A program made the translations under genes and the position numbers. Positions 1 through 44,154 of a stretch of 64,000 nucleotides of DNA are shown in pieces. A model generated the notes under the pieces. It saw nothing but the letters and a program-made list of their open reading frames with translations, did no database searches and had not been told where the DNA came from. Source of the stretch: Cyprinodon diabolis (lineage: Eukaryota; Chordata; Actinopteri; Cyprinodontiformes; Cyprinodontidae); the NCBI GenBank assembly GCA_030533445.1, contig CM060068.1, forward strand, positions 48,514,453 to 48,578,452, given 5' to 3'. How positions within the stretch are numbered: the first letter of the stretch is position 1; each line of letters starts with the position of its first letter.

Positions 1-229
1 CAGTGCTAGCAATCCGCACGTAGCAACACGGTTGCCCTGGGAGACAGTTCAACGTAATGACAAGATCATCTAACAGTCTGCCTAGAATCCATCAGCAGGA
101 AAGAGGTTTCTGGTTTTACTCAGGTCGTCTCTGCCCAACAGTAAAACGCTGACCACCAAGCTTCTCTGCAGCCCTAAGTTTACACACCCTGCAAATTTAA
201 AGCTCTGGATCACAGAAACGTCCACTTAC

Positions 230-31282
<31,053 letters not shown>

Positions 31283-31785
31283 TGGGAGAGTCCGGGAGGG
31301 GGGCCGAGCGGCTCCGGGCGGAACCACCGCGCACCGATCCAGGATTAAAACGGGGCGTAGCGCGATTCTTCCGATTCCTCAAGGAAACGCTCCTTTCACC
31401 TTCTCCTCCGCGGCCCTCATTGTGGGAGAGAGGCGGGCGCGCGCTGCAGCTCCGGTTCCAGCATGGCGCTGATGTGAAGTCGGCTCGGAGGGACAGGCTA
31501 CTTTCAGACGCTCTCAAACTTCCCCAAGCAGCGGCTCAAAGTTGTTGTAATTGTGTCACACAGGCGAACGCACGCTGCCGCCGGGTCACGCCCTCCGCTC
31601 CGACTGGCCAATCAGCGGCGGTCATATACGGTGACACAAACACGCGCCTCTGCCACGCGATTGGCTCTCTTCATTGTATTGGTAGTACGTAAGCGAATTT
31701 TCCCTGAATCCTATTGGTCAGGCAGCCTGTCAGTTTGTTCAAGGATATCAGTTGCAACGTCACACATTTTTATAAATACCAGAAA

Positions 31786-32405
31786 AGTATGGCAGGCCAT
31801 TTTGGCATTTATTAGATCCTCTGTTGTTCCATCTGTAGATCTCTAAAATTACATTCTTCCTGCTCAAAACTACAATCGTAGTCAGAACTATAAATATAGA
31901 TATCCCAAAGTACATTTTTTCAGCAAAAACTACATTTCAGAATGCACAAAATATTACTATACTATTAAGAATAAAGTTTTAGATACTTAGAAATCTTTAC
32001 AAGTGGCCATTTTGTCATTTATTAGCCTGGCAGAATGTGTGTTTCAGATGTCGAAAATGCATTTCTTCGAAGACAAAATTAACATTTCAGACATCTAAAA
32101 TACCATTCTTCCTATCTAAAATGATCATTTTAAATATGTTAAATTCAAATTTTTACTAGTATAAATGGTGTGGGGTTTCCCATTCGTGTGTATTCGGCTT
32201 TTACTGTCAGATATCTAAAATAAAATTTCTCCTATCTAGGATTTTTTTAATTTCAGATCTCCATAATCCAGTTAATATTTCAGATATCAATTTATATGGC
32301 ACTCTTAATATCCATAAATCCAATTATTGACATCAAATTGCCATTATAGATATCAACTATAGATATATGACCAGTTAAATTTCAGATAGCTAAATTTTAA
32401 TAACA
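31786..32405. mobile_element. Relative of the foldback MITE (centre region)
   Basis: It shares TATGGCAGGCCATTTTGGCA, TTATTAG and the spaced CAGATATCTAAAATAAA-type motifs with the centre of 5118-6008, plus CATTCGTGTGTATTCGGCTT matching 5442-5460 (the first copy has CATTCATGTGTATTGGGCTT). The long inverted arms are not evident. Confidence 0.65.
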
Positions 32406-32430
32406 CCAAAATGCAGGAGAAAAACTAAAC

Positions 32431-33435
32431 ATGGATTTTTATCTTATTAAAATGTCTGGACTTGCTTTGTTAGTATTTTCTCTTGTTTCGCTGTGTGTTG
32501 GAATCCCAGCACTAGATCCTAAGATATGTCAGAGACAAAATAAAATAAGCCGTTTTAGTGCAATTTTACATTTCGTATTTCAGAAAAAAAAAATCCCATT
32601 TCTTGTGTGTTTGTTTATCCAGAGGGCCGTCAAATCTCATCTTGAGCTTTATTTACATTGCTGGTCCAGAGACCCTCCCAATGAACGAGAGTTTTATTTT
32701 AAATTATGCTTCAGCTGACGAAAAATGATTTAACCCCGACTGATGCAGTTATTGCTTTAACGACATCATGGTGAAAATTCTTTGGTTAACTTAAACTGGG
32801 TTAAAAACTGTAAGAAAAATAAAAACCAACTGAATTTCATTCTTTGTGATAAATGGTTGATTATTTTCGTCTCTTTAACCATCCAGTCTAATAAATGATT
32901 CCAATCAGTAGCAGCATAGATAGTTTGGGATTAGCAGAGTGGATTATCCAGTTTTTAGTGATTCTAAAGGTGAATGATGAAGGGAAAAACAGCCTGTCCA
33001 TCAGTATCGGGAAAAACACAGCGTCACAGAGGCTGAATGATCAGGGCTGCCGTCCCTCAGACTGTGGCTCCATGGGCAGCACCTGATGCAGGGATTCAAA
33101 CCGAGAACCTCGGTGCTTTAAGCAGTGCTGCCCTCAGCTGCTCATGTTCAGATTATACCTGTGAAGCCAATAAAACTAATATAAATCAGTCACCTGACTG
33201 GATCTGCTCCTTTTAAGCTCAGCATCATCAGATGCGTTTCTAATAACTGTCCCAATGCAGCACATTATTATTTTATTCACAGTAAAACAGGAATAATTTA
33301 TTTTATAGGAAAAGGTTTCTCTGGAAGCTGCAGGTCAAACTCAGCAACCTGGAGCCGCTGCTGCGGATCAACAGGAGGCGCCTTAATTAGAGTTGGTTTT
33401 ACAAACATCTGAATTAATAAATGAATAAATAAACC
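32431..33435. other. AT-rich spacer between kdm6a and fundc1
   Basis: The 95-codon frame at 32431-32718 begins with a hydrophobic stretch (SGLALLVFSLVSLCVGIPAL) that looks signal-peptide-like. It has no supporting homology and lies in AT-rich DNA, so it is not called a gene. Nothing else was recognised. Confidence 0.35.
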
Positions 33436-34231
33436 TGTGGGACAGAGGAAGTGTCTCTCTGTGGGACAATGGAAATGTCTCTGTGGGACAGTGGAATGTC
33501 TCTCTGTGGGACAATGGAAATGTCTCTGTGGGACAGAGGAAGTGTCTCTCTGTGGGACAATGGAAATGTCTCTGTGGGACAGTGGAATGTCTCTCTGTGG
33601 GACAATGGAAATGTCTCTGTGGGACAGTGGAAGTGTCTCTCTGTGGGACAATGGAAATGTCTCTGTGGGACAGAGGAAGTGTCTCTCTGTGGGACAAAGG
33701 AAATGTCTCTGTGGGACAGTGGAATGTCTCTCTGTGGGACAATGGAAATGTCTCTGTGGGACAGAGGAAGTGTCTGTCTGTGGGACAATGGAAATGTCTC
33801 TGTGGGACAGTGGAATGTCTCTCTGTGGGACAATGGAAATGTCTCTGTGGGACAGAGGAAGTGTCTGTCTGTGGGACAATGGAAATGTCTCTGTGGGACA
33901 GTGGAATGTCTCTCTGTGGGACAATGGAAATGTCTCTGTGGGACAGTGGAATGTCTCTCTGTGGGACAATGGAAATGTCTCTGTGGGACAGAGGAAGTGT
34001 CTCTCTGTGGGACAATGGAAATGTCTCTGTGGGACAGTGGAATGTCTCTCTGTGGGACAATGGAAATGTCTCTGTGGGACAGAGGAAGTGTCTCTCTGTG
34101 GGACAATGGAAATGTCTCTGTGGGACAGTGGAATGTCTCTCTGTGGGACAATGGAAATGTCTCTGTGGGACAGAGGAAGTGTCTCTCTGTGGGACAATGG
34201 AAATGTCTCTGTGGGACAGAGGAAGTGTCTC
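33436..34231. repeat. 0.8-kb minisatellite (22/23-bp units) at the fundc1 promoter
   Basis: Alternating units GTGGGACAATGGAAATGTCTCT (one base over-run trimmed: GTGGGACAATGGAAATGTCT plus CT) and GTGGGACAGTGGAATGTCTC-type make a higher-order repeat of about 45 bp. Some units carry GTGGGACAGAGGAAGTGTCT. All forward and most reverse frames are open, which explains the 245-318-codon frames here. The array stops 85 bp before the fundc1 ATG. Confidence 0.95.
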
Positions 34232-34330
34232 TGCAGAGATCACTTTCTCTTTCCTGTTTCTGTCCACTTTATGCAAATGACGGGTCCCGCAGAGGGACAT
34301 CCCACCACACTCCAAGATGGCGAGCCGCAG
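34232..34330 (+). promoter_or_regulatory. fundc1: Short unique promoter/5'UTR interval of fundc1 with YY1-like site
   Basis: Only about 85 bp of non-repetitive DNA separates the end of the 33.4-34.2 kb minisatellite from the fundc1 ATG. The initiation codon is embedded in CCAAGATGGCGAG, a close match to the YY1 consensus (AAGATGGCGGC), an arrangement common in TATA-less housekeeping genes. Assigning YY1 binding is inference from the motif. Confidence 0.45.
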
Positions 34331-37300
34331 CAAGGGTGAGCTCTGCTCTTTTTCTGTCTGTAGCTGAACTCCTTCCGTGGCCCATGAGCAAAATAGCTCT
34401 CCGCTGATGAAGCCTTTCTGTCTCTGTGCTAACCGTTAGCCGCCTGCTAGCTCCGAGCTAACGCTGTTTTCCTCGGTCCCGGTCCTGGTCTCGGTGCTGG
34501 TTCTGGTTCCGGTCCTGGTCCCGGTCCTGTAGAACTGGACTCTGCCTCCTGCTAATCTGTTTTTTTTCCCCCATCAAGATGTTGAAGAGGAGATTTACGA
34601 CAAGGTCGTGGATCTGACGGAATACGCTAAACGGCAGCGATGGTGGAGCCGCCTGTTCGGGAAGGACTCCGGGCCCCTGGGGGCCAAACGCTCCGTGGCC
34701 ACGCAGATCGCCATAGGAGGAGTGAGTGGATGGTAAGAGCTGCCCCCCCACATGACCAGGTTACCTTCAGGGGCCCCATGCTGTCCCTCCTGCCTTCAGG
34801 GGCCCCATGCTGTCCCTCCTGCCTTCAGGGGCCCCATGCTGTCCCTCCTGCCTTCAGGGGCCCCATGCTGTCCCTCATGCTGTCCCTCCTGCCTTCAGGG
34901 GCCCCATGCTGTCCCTCCTGCCTTCAGGGGCCCCATGCTGTCCCTCATGCTGTCCCTCCTGCCTTCAGGGGCCCCATGCTGTCCCTCCTGGCTTTAGGGG
35001 CCCCATGTTGTCCCTCCTGCCTTCAGGGGCCCCATGCTGTCCCTCCTGCCTTCAGGGGCCCCATGCTGTCCCTCCTGCATTCAGGGGCCTCAGCCTTCAG
35101 CCAATAGTGGGACAATAATCTGAAAACATGTTTCCATCCAGCGAGATATTTGATTCTAGATCAGCAGTGAAACATTAATAGGAGGAGCAGTTCTCCTCCA
35201 GCTGGAAGGAGCAGGAGGAGTCTGAGGACCTCCTGCAGGTCAGAGGGGCCCCAATGAGGGACTTTATCACCTGGTTCCTGTAAAAAGGAAACTATGCAGC
35301 AGTTTGAAATGTTTTCAGGTCTGATCAGATTTTCTCTTTGCTAAAAGCAAATGTTTCTTTTATTTTCTTTTTTATTTCATGCAGTAGGGCTCCAGATTAT
35401 GTGTAGGTGCTGGACTGGGAGGGGCCAAACCCAGGGGCCTCTGACTTCAGTTATCAGATGGTTAGTGGCAGTGGGAATGGAGGACGGAGGCGCTGTGGCC
35501 CCCAGTGCTCTACCAGTAGGAATGGAGGCGATAATGTGAACTGGTTTGGTCAGAGGAGCAGATCAGAAACCTTTCATCAGACTAAAGCAGACCTCCTGGA
35601 CCTCCTGCAGACCAGCTGGCAGGAGAACTGGAGGAGAGTCCTGCTGACCAGCAGAGACGCCTCTCACAGGTAGGGGGCAGCAGAGCTCTAGGACTGGATG
35701 ATCACCCTCTGGTTGATCTAACAGCTTCTTTGGCTTTTCTCACCAGTAAATGTTCCTGTTTCGTCTAGCGGCCATCGCTGGCTGCTGCAGGCCCCCCCTC
35801 CTCCATTTCCAGAGTTACTGGTCTACGGCTTTGAAATGGCGTCAGATTACCGGCTGCTGACTGGGTTCTACGGTGAAATATTTTAATCTGCAGTTTTTAT
35901 TGGGTCGTGCAGAGCTTTGAATCCAGACAGGACAGAGCATGAAACCTGTGTGATGTTCTGCTGTGAGCTCATCTGTCACTTTAATGACTGAAACACTTTA
36001 GAGACGCTCTTCAACCATTATTCACCTGCGCTGCCTGCCGTACCGTGGTTAAACAGATCTAAGGGCAGCAGGGTAAGGGGGGCGGGCAGTAATGGTCATC
36101 TGAAGGTTCCTGCTGTTGAGTTGTTTCACTTCTCACTGAACCCCCTCCCCCACCTGTTTCCCTCCAGGTGTGCAGGTTATCTCTTCCAGAAGGTGGGAAA
36201 GGTGGCTGCCACAGCCGTAGGTGGAGGTCTTCTGCTGCTGCAGGTATTACTCCTCCTCTGTTGGTGCTGTTCTCCTGCAGCTCTCTCCTCCGTTTCACTG
36301 ATGTCTGCTTTCAGATCGCCAATAACAGCGGCTACATCCAGGTGGACTGGAAGCGAGTGGAGAAGGACGTGAACAAGGCTAAGAAGCAGCTGAAGAAGGG
36401 AACGGACCAGGCTGTACCCGAGCTGAACACCTTCATGGAGCGGGTAGGTTCACAGCAACCTTCGTCCTGTCTTCAGATCACAACTCCCTGGCGTGATCGT
36501 TTGAACGTGTTCCAGGTCCGTCTCACTGAGTAAAAACAAGAGAAGAAGAAGAAGCTGCTTCCTCCATGTTGGATGGGATGCAGGTTTTGGTGACTTTGGT
36601 AGAGAGTGAAGCTCCTGTGATGCAGGAGCTCAGAGAGAAGCTTCTGTTTTCCTGAATCCTTTGACAGATTTATTCTGTATACATGAATTTAAGCAAAAAG
36701 AAATTTCATTTAAAACAGCTCTAGATAATTACATTTTTAAAGTGCAGCCTTGAAAACAGTAATAAATACATAAAAAAAATAGCAATATAGACATATGACA
36801 TATGATTTACAGTTCTCAAATTATTTTTATTTTTTTTAATAAAATAACCCAGTTTACACAACAGTTCCTCAGTGTGATGGCGGTGGGGAAGAAGCTGCTG
36901 CAGAACCTGCTGGTCCTGCATTGAATGCTGGGAAGCCTCTTCCCAGAGGGCAGCAGGGAGAACAGTCCATGGTGGGGGGGTGAGGGGTCATGATGATGTC
37001 ACGGGCTCGGGACACGCAGCGCAGCGCTGGGATGAAATGTCTTTAATGGAGGGAAGAGGAGCCCCCATGATCCTCTCTGCTGTTCTCACCTTCTTCCAGT
37101 CTGAGGCGCTGCAGCCTCCACACCACACAGTGAGACAGCTGCTCAGAACGCTCTGACCAGCTGAACAGAGGAGCTGCTCTTGGCCGCTGCTTTGGAGCGT
37201 CGCCATGGTAACGATCCTTGGCGGTTCCAGAGCTCAGCGCCGCTGGAAGGCATTTAGATCAGGAGGTGCTGGGAACTTTTTTTTTGTGGACTAAAGACCT

Positions 37301-39753
37301 ATGAGCCTATAGGCCTATTTAAAACCATAAAAAAATAAGTAAATAGATTGAGATTCACTACTTTATTGTCATATACCCTTCAGGGCACCAAGCAGGGTCT
37401 GTAACACGCAGACATCATCAGTAGATTAGATCAGCTGGCAGGAACCTGAGTCACAGTGATGATGTCACACGGGACTCTATTAGCTCCAGAATCCTTTTAT
37501 GCAAACAACAAGAAAATAATGATATAATTATACAATTTAAATGTTATTGAACAGTTCTCCCATTACAGGAAGAACCCAGGATCACACTCTAAAATACCAC
37601 GGTTACGTTAAACTGCATAAATAAATGTGAAAGTGCGCAGTGGCACCATCTCATCTGACTCTGAGCTACAGGCAGGTTGCCATGGCTACGGGTGTCCGAA
37701 CGTTCAGGTGCGCTCTGAGGTCGAGGCGATAAGATGAGCAGACGAATCCGAAATGTATTTCCTCCTCCTGTGTACATTTACTGCAAGCGGGATCCGTTGC
37801 CATGACTACATAACTCCCGTCAACTTGTGTTTCTTTGGCCTCAAAATAATGAAATTAAAATCCAATAGTAAAATGAAAAAGTCTGAATCATTTCCCAAAT
37901 ATTCATAATATTGATAATTTATATACATTTATAAACTGTGTAAAGTATTTTCAATATATAGTTTTCTTAAATCTCTGTCTCACCATAAGGGGGCAGCCAT
38001 GCTAGAGCTGCAAACTTAGCAGCTCTCTGACCTTGTTTTCCAGTAACAGAATCGAGCTATGCTCTGCTTTGACGGCCATAGGTAGGAGCATGGTTGCCAT
38101 GGTGATGGGTCCCAAAGACCGGACCGGCCCATCTGTTTATTAGCTCAGGTTTTGGTACCACTTGGAGACACTTAATAAGGATAAATTGGAAAGATATGAA
38201 TAGAGCTGTGTTACAGCAGGGTAGAAACTGACGCCCACCTGAGGGGGAGGCTGGAACCGGGGGGGTGGGGGGGGAGGGACGTAGCGATGTGGGTTCACAG
38301 TGATGCTGTTGGGTTGATGATGTCAGAGCTGTAGGTCGGAGGTCATTCAGACCTGTCCCTGTGGAGCTCCGGGAGACTGGGCGGGGGCGGTGGGGGTTGT
38401 TAAGGAAAAGTCAAAGGATCATTATTTATACCTAAAACTAAAACGTTTGCTGTGATTTAATGAATTTAGCGTTAATCAGTAAGAAAATAAAAAAATAAAA
38501 ATTTCATCATGATCCCTGAGTCTGAGAGCGGCCATCTTTGCCCAAATATAGTAGCCCCTCCCTCCTGCCATCTTCCAGCAGTGACGTCACGGTGCGGTAA
38601 GCCTAGCGCCATTCTCCCCGCTTTACAAGCTAAATCAATGGGAACTACTAGACACATCTGCAATCAACAACAATTATTGGAGATTTCCAGAGGACTTCAC
38701 CATTGAAATTCACCAGAGCTATAGTGAAACTGACAATGCCCACGTGCATGGCAGCTGGATGCTGGAATACATCGGGTAAAAGTGAAACAAAGAGTTATTC
38801 CACCTTTCTGATTCCTGATCCTCCACGGACGGGTTGGTCGTTGGATCGCCAACTTGAAGAGGGAGGATTTGCCATCGAACTTCTGGCCAGAGAAAAAACC
38901 CGTAATATGTAGCCGACATTTGGAAGAAGAATGTTTTCAAGATGACTTGGATAATAGCGCGTTGTGACAAACACCAGATACAGCACTGGGACTTGATCAA
39001 CAGCCGATACCGCACCGTGACGTCACTAAACATGGATGCCTCCAGTAAAGCACATTCACATGAAAATTATCTTAATTACAACAATAGGCCCGTAAGCAAC
39101 ATTATCTGGGTGGGCCCCATACGAAGTACAAATATCAGCTGTGCTGCTGCCATCAACACCTTTGTTTCTAGATGTTGGAGCTTGGCCTGTTTTCCAGTGT
39201 AGTCCTGTTTCTCTGACTGTGACTAACTGGATGTGCTCTCTTCATCCTCTGACATGGGAGCTGGCTCGGAGCTCGTCTGCCTGGCTGTGTGTTTCCTGGA
39301 CGGGGCCGCCTGTGGAGCTGGTTGACAGTTGCCTTTTGTATCTATGCTTCTTTTTCTATGTCTGCTTCCGTCTCCTTGAACCCCAGTGGGCCTCAGCAGA
39401 TGGCCGCTCACACTGAGCCTGGTTCTGCTGGAGGTTTCTTCCTGTTCAAAGGGAGTTTTTCCTCTCCACTGTCGCTACAAGCATGCTTAGTGTGAGGGAT
39501 TGCTGAAGAGTCAATGAGTCGATGCAATCAGCTGGTTTTCCTTCGATAGAAAACTTTGAATCAATCTGACTGGATGATCTGGTGAACTGGAAAGTGACCT
39601 GAGATGACATGATGTGAATTAGAGCTATAGAAATAAACTGAATAGAATTTAATCATGTTTTTTGTCTCTCTTTAGTCCACAGAGTTTGTGAAGAAAAACG
39701 TTGTTGTGACCAGCGGCTTCGTGGGAGGATTCCTGCTGGGCCTGGCGTCTTAG
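34317..39753 (+). CDS. fundc1: FUN14 domain-containing protein 1 (mitophagy receptor), complete
   Basis: FUNDC1 is a three-pass mitochondrial outer-membrane protein that recruits LC3 through an N-terminal LIR motif during hypoxic mitophagy. Five coding exons splice in phase: 34317-34335, 34579-34732, 36168-36243, 36315-36443 and 39676-39753, giving 151 aa (human 155). The FUN14 core is clear: [13 protein letters not shown], then [20 protein letters not shown] (membrane segment near residues 45-65), [15 protein letters not shown] (near 72-88), the linker [19 protein letters not shown] and a C-terminal membrane segment ending [12 protein letters not shown] and TAG. The chosen ATG lies in a CCAAGATGGCG context and gives the family-typical MASR start. 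The N terminus is about 4 residues shorter than human and keeps a Tyr (IYDKV) near the LIR position, but lacks the Ser-rich acidic stretch. FUNDC2 is the alternative; neighbours kdm6a and efhc2 favour FUNDC1. Confidence 0.93.
34470..34535. repeat. Degenerate GGTCCTGGTCCC repeat in fundc1 intron 1
   Basis: About five imperfect copies of a 12-bp GGT(C/T)C(T/C)GGT-type unit lie roughly 45-110 bp upstream of fundc1 exon 2. Confidence 0.75.
34763..35092. repeat. 29-bp minisatellite in fundc1 intron 2
   Basis: About eleven copies of a 29-bp unit with CCTTCAGGGGCCCCATGCTG then TCCCTCCTG. Two copies carry an extra TCATGCTGTCCC insertion at the same position, showing block duplication. Confidence 0.95.
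35093..36167. other. fundc1 intron 2 remainder, no gene recognised
   Basis: Short frames at 35351-35673 have no recognisable domain and are not assigned. CTTCTC and CCTCC tracts precede the exon 3 acceptor at 36168. Confidence 0.4.
36685..37165 (-). mobile_element. LINE family A 3' fragment in fundc1 intron 4
   Basis: The minus strand reads [20 protein letters not shown] and, nearer the 3' end, CAGGACCAGCAGGTTCTG; it matches 49225-49520 in reverse. The left part (36685-36840) is the 3' untranslated tail. Confidence 0.85.
37200..38397. other. fundc1 intron 4 stretch, no gene recognised
   Basis: Only frames without a recognisable domain. CTACTTTATTGTCATATA near 37360 resembles a LINE 3'-end motif. 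A G-rich cluster (G7-T-G8) lies near 38258-38276. Confidence 0.4.
38398..39068 (+). mobile_element. THAP-domain transposon fragment, copy B
   Basis: The plus strand carries the same broken THAP finger as copy A ([16 protein letters not shown] from about 38736, [12 protein letters not shown] at about 38905-38940, in a shifted frame). A perfect 20-bp inverted repeat, AGTGACGTCACGGTGCGGTA, lies at 38580-38599 and 39008-39027 and contains the CRE palindrome TGACGTCA. Homology to copy A extends beyond these repeats on both sides, so they are not the outer ends. Confidence 0.75.
39129..39655 (+). mobile_element. LINE family B 3' fragment in fundc1 intron 4
   Basis: Matches the complement of 62900-63415 (GGAGCTGGCTCGGAGCTCGT, CCTCAGCAGATGGCCGCTCA) and ends in ATAAACTGAATAGAATTTA, the degenerate form of the ATTCA-rich 3' end of the family. 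It finishes about 20 bp before fundc1 exon 5. Confidence 0.85.
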
Positions 39754-40190
39754 GACGAGCAGAGGAGCAGAGTCAGTGTCCCTGCTGATCACGGGGGGGG
39801 GGGTCCTCTGAAGCTGCACATCGTTCTCCTGTTAAACTGTCAGTGAAAGCTCTGTAGGCTGCAGTGGTCTGATGATGCTGCAGCATAAAGATGGAGAACT
39901 TAAAAGCTTCCTTAATCTTGTTTTCTATTTATTTGATCCAAACTGAAATTGTTCCGGAAGGAAAACTCCTGCACTATTTTTCCAGCATCTAGATCCACTT
40001 TGACTTGCCAGAGGTTTCAATCAATGGTTGCCATGGTTTCAGATGGTCCTCTGTTACGTCCTGATGGATGTGGTGCATCTGAAACACTGATGTCTCCTTT
40101 TTATATGTGCATGTTTAGTTAATCATGCTGTGGATGCTGAAAGACTGTGGATCGCTAACTTCATCCAATAAAAACATCTCAAATCAGTCT
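39754..40190 (+). other. fundc1: fundc1 3'UTR with AATAAA polyadenylation signal
   Basis: The sequence after the TAG at 39751-39753 runs without another gene to an AATAAA hexamer at 40167-40172, followed by a T-rich stretch (about 40192-40205) that fits a downstream element. Cleavage is therefore expected near 40185-40195. A short G run lies at about 39794-39803. Confidence 0.65.
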
Positions 40191-40689
40191 TTTGGTTTTT
40201 TTTCTCACCTCTATAGGAGGGACCATTATTTACAGTTCAATCCTTAGAATATAAGCTATGGAAGAGAATTAGGGCCACTGAAAAAAAAAAGTTAACTGAT
40301 TTTTAAATATTATTTAAATTTTAATATGGGAAAAAAGTCAGAATTCCGACTTTAATCTCAGAATTGTGGATCTTAAAGTAGATGGGCTCCATGAAGGCAG
40401 AGATGAGGATCACTCAGCTTCACTGACAGAGATGTGAGTTATTTGGGAGGAACAGGAACAGATTGGTGGAAAATGATGGAATTGGACGACTTTTTCCGTC
40501 CCTTAGGGTCCCTGCTGATGATATTTGATTAATGGAGGAGCAGAAGGTGATTAAAACAAGAGAGCTAGTCTCTAAAACACACATGGCTATGGCTGGATGT
40601 TAACATGTTTGTTAGCTGTCAGAATTCTGACTTTTTTTCTCATACTGAAGTAAAATTTAAAAATCCGTTAACTATTATTTTTTTAGTGG

Positions 40690-41210
40690 CCCCCATAACA
40701 ATACAATAGAATAGAACAGAATAGAAAATCCCTTTATTGTCCCACAATGGGGAAATTCTGGTGTTAAAAGCAGCAAAAAGATTATAGAAAAAACATGCTC
40801 ACACAAATGTGGACCATAGAAAAATTTATAAGAATAACAGTGAAGAGTTAAAAGATTAACAATAAATACTGTAAAGTGTTTGTACCATATATATACTCTG
40901 TATATGAACAATAAATAACCAATAACCAGCTATGGACATTTTTCCAGTAATTTGAAAATAGCAGCAACATCAGAGATGTGCAGAATGACAGCAGCAGGTT
41001 ATTTAACTGACTGAGGTAGAAACTGAGCAGAATCAGCATGAATGGAAGAACTGGTTGAGGTTGTTGGGAACAGTGGTGGTTCTAGAGTCTTCCAGCTGCT
41101 GGGAGGAAGGATCTGTGATAACGCTCCCTGGTGCATTTAAGGTGCAGCAGTCTGTCACTGAAGGAGCTGTCCAGTTCAGCACCAGATGAACCAGCATGGG
41201 GGGGGGGGGG
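40690..41210 (-). mobile_element. LINE family A-type 3' end, uninterrupted copy
   Basis: Read on the minus strand, the end of a reverse-transcriptase frame (RERYHRSFLPAAGRL-like) leads to a tail ending TTTCCCCATTGTGGGACAAT, a 3'-end motif common in fish L2-type LINEs. It serves as the empty-site reference for the nested insertions at 26748 and 27323. Confidence 0.8.
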
Positions 41211-41222
41211 GGGGGGGGGGGG
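41198..41222. repeat. Poly(G) run of 25
   Basis: Uninterrupted G25 at the end of the LINE copy. Confidence 0.98.
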
Positions 41223-41580
41223 TATGGGACATTAGAGACTTTAGTTAGGATCTGTTTCCCACCTCCTGCACTTTAGTGGTGTTCAAAAATAAACGATTAT
41301 ATCCTCAGCGGCGTGTCGACCCTACGATGAACTCTCAGAAACCTGAACTCTGTAACCATTGAGATACAGAGGTTATGTTTCTTAATATAAATAGCACTTA
41401 AACATTAAGATAAATTCTACGTAACTCCTTTATGGAAGGTTCATCAGTTATTGATGACGTGGTGATGTGTGGTTTCCCAGTTGGTCCCAGTTCATAACAT
41501 GTAGGCCAATCACTGTCCCCCAGCTTTGTTTTTAAAAGATATAAATATAAAAAATATAACTGCAGATGTCTGGGGGACAG

Positions 41581-44020
<2,440 letters not shown>

Positions 44021-44154
44021 GCGCCAGTAGCTCAAAGTTTCTCCCGTGTGTTGCTAGGAGACGCGTCAAACAAAAACGTTTCCATGGTAACCCACCATTG
44101 CAACCTCTCCGCTAAGCAGTTGAAGAAGAAGTTAAAGAATTAGAAATTGTTATC
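44021..44154 (+). promoter_or_regulatory. efhc2: Short unique interval upstream of efhc2
   Basis: Only about 134 bp of unique sequence separates the GATA array from the efhc2 ATG. It includes GTTGCTAGGAGAC at about 44050, which resembles an RFX X-box half-site (GTTGCCATGGCAAC-type), and TTTCCATGGTAACC at about 44079-44092, an even better X-box-like palindrome. X-boxes bound by RFX factors drive many ciliary genes, fitting efhc2. Assignment is by motif only. Confidence 0.5.

Noticed and set aside
32431..32718. Small secreted protein gene with signal-like start
   Set aside because: Single AT-rich frame, no homology, no splice or polyadenylation support.
33298..34407. Five overlapping 245-318-codon frames on both strands
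   Set aside because: All are translations of the 22/23-bp minisatellite; simultaneous openness on both strands is a repeat artefact.
34640..35118. 155-codon frame with repeating [17 protein letters not shown]
   Set aside because: 29-bp minisatellite translated; starts inside fundc1 exon 2 in the wrong frame.
34317..39753. Assignment as fundc2
   Set aside because: The linker ([16 protein letters not shown]), the VDLTEYA start and the C terminus are closer to FUNDC1, and synteny with kdm6a and efhc2 supports FUNDC1. A small doubt remains because of the short N terminus.
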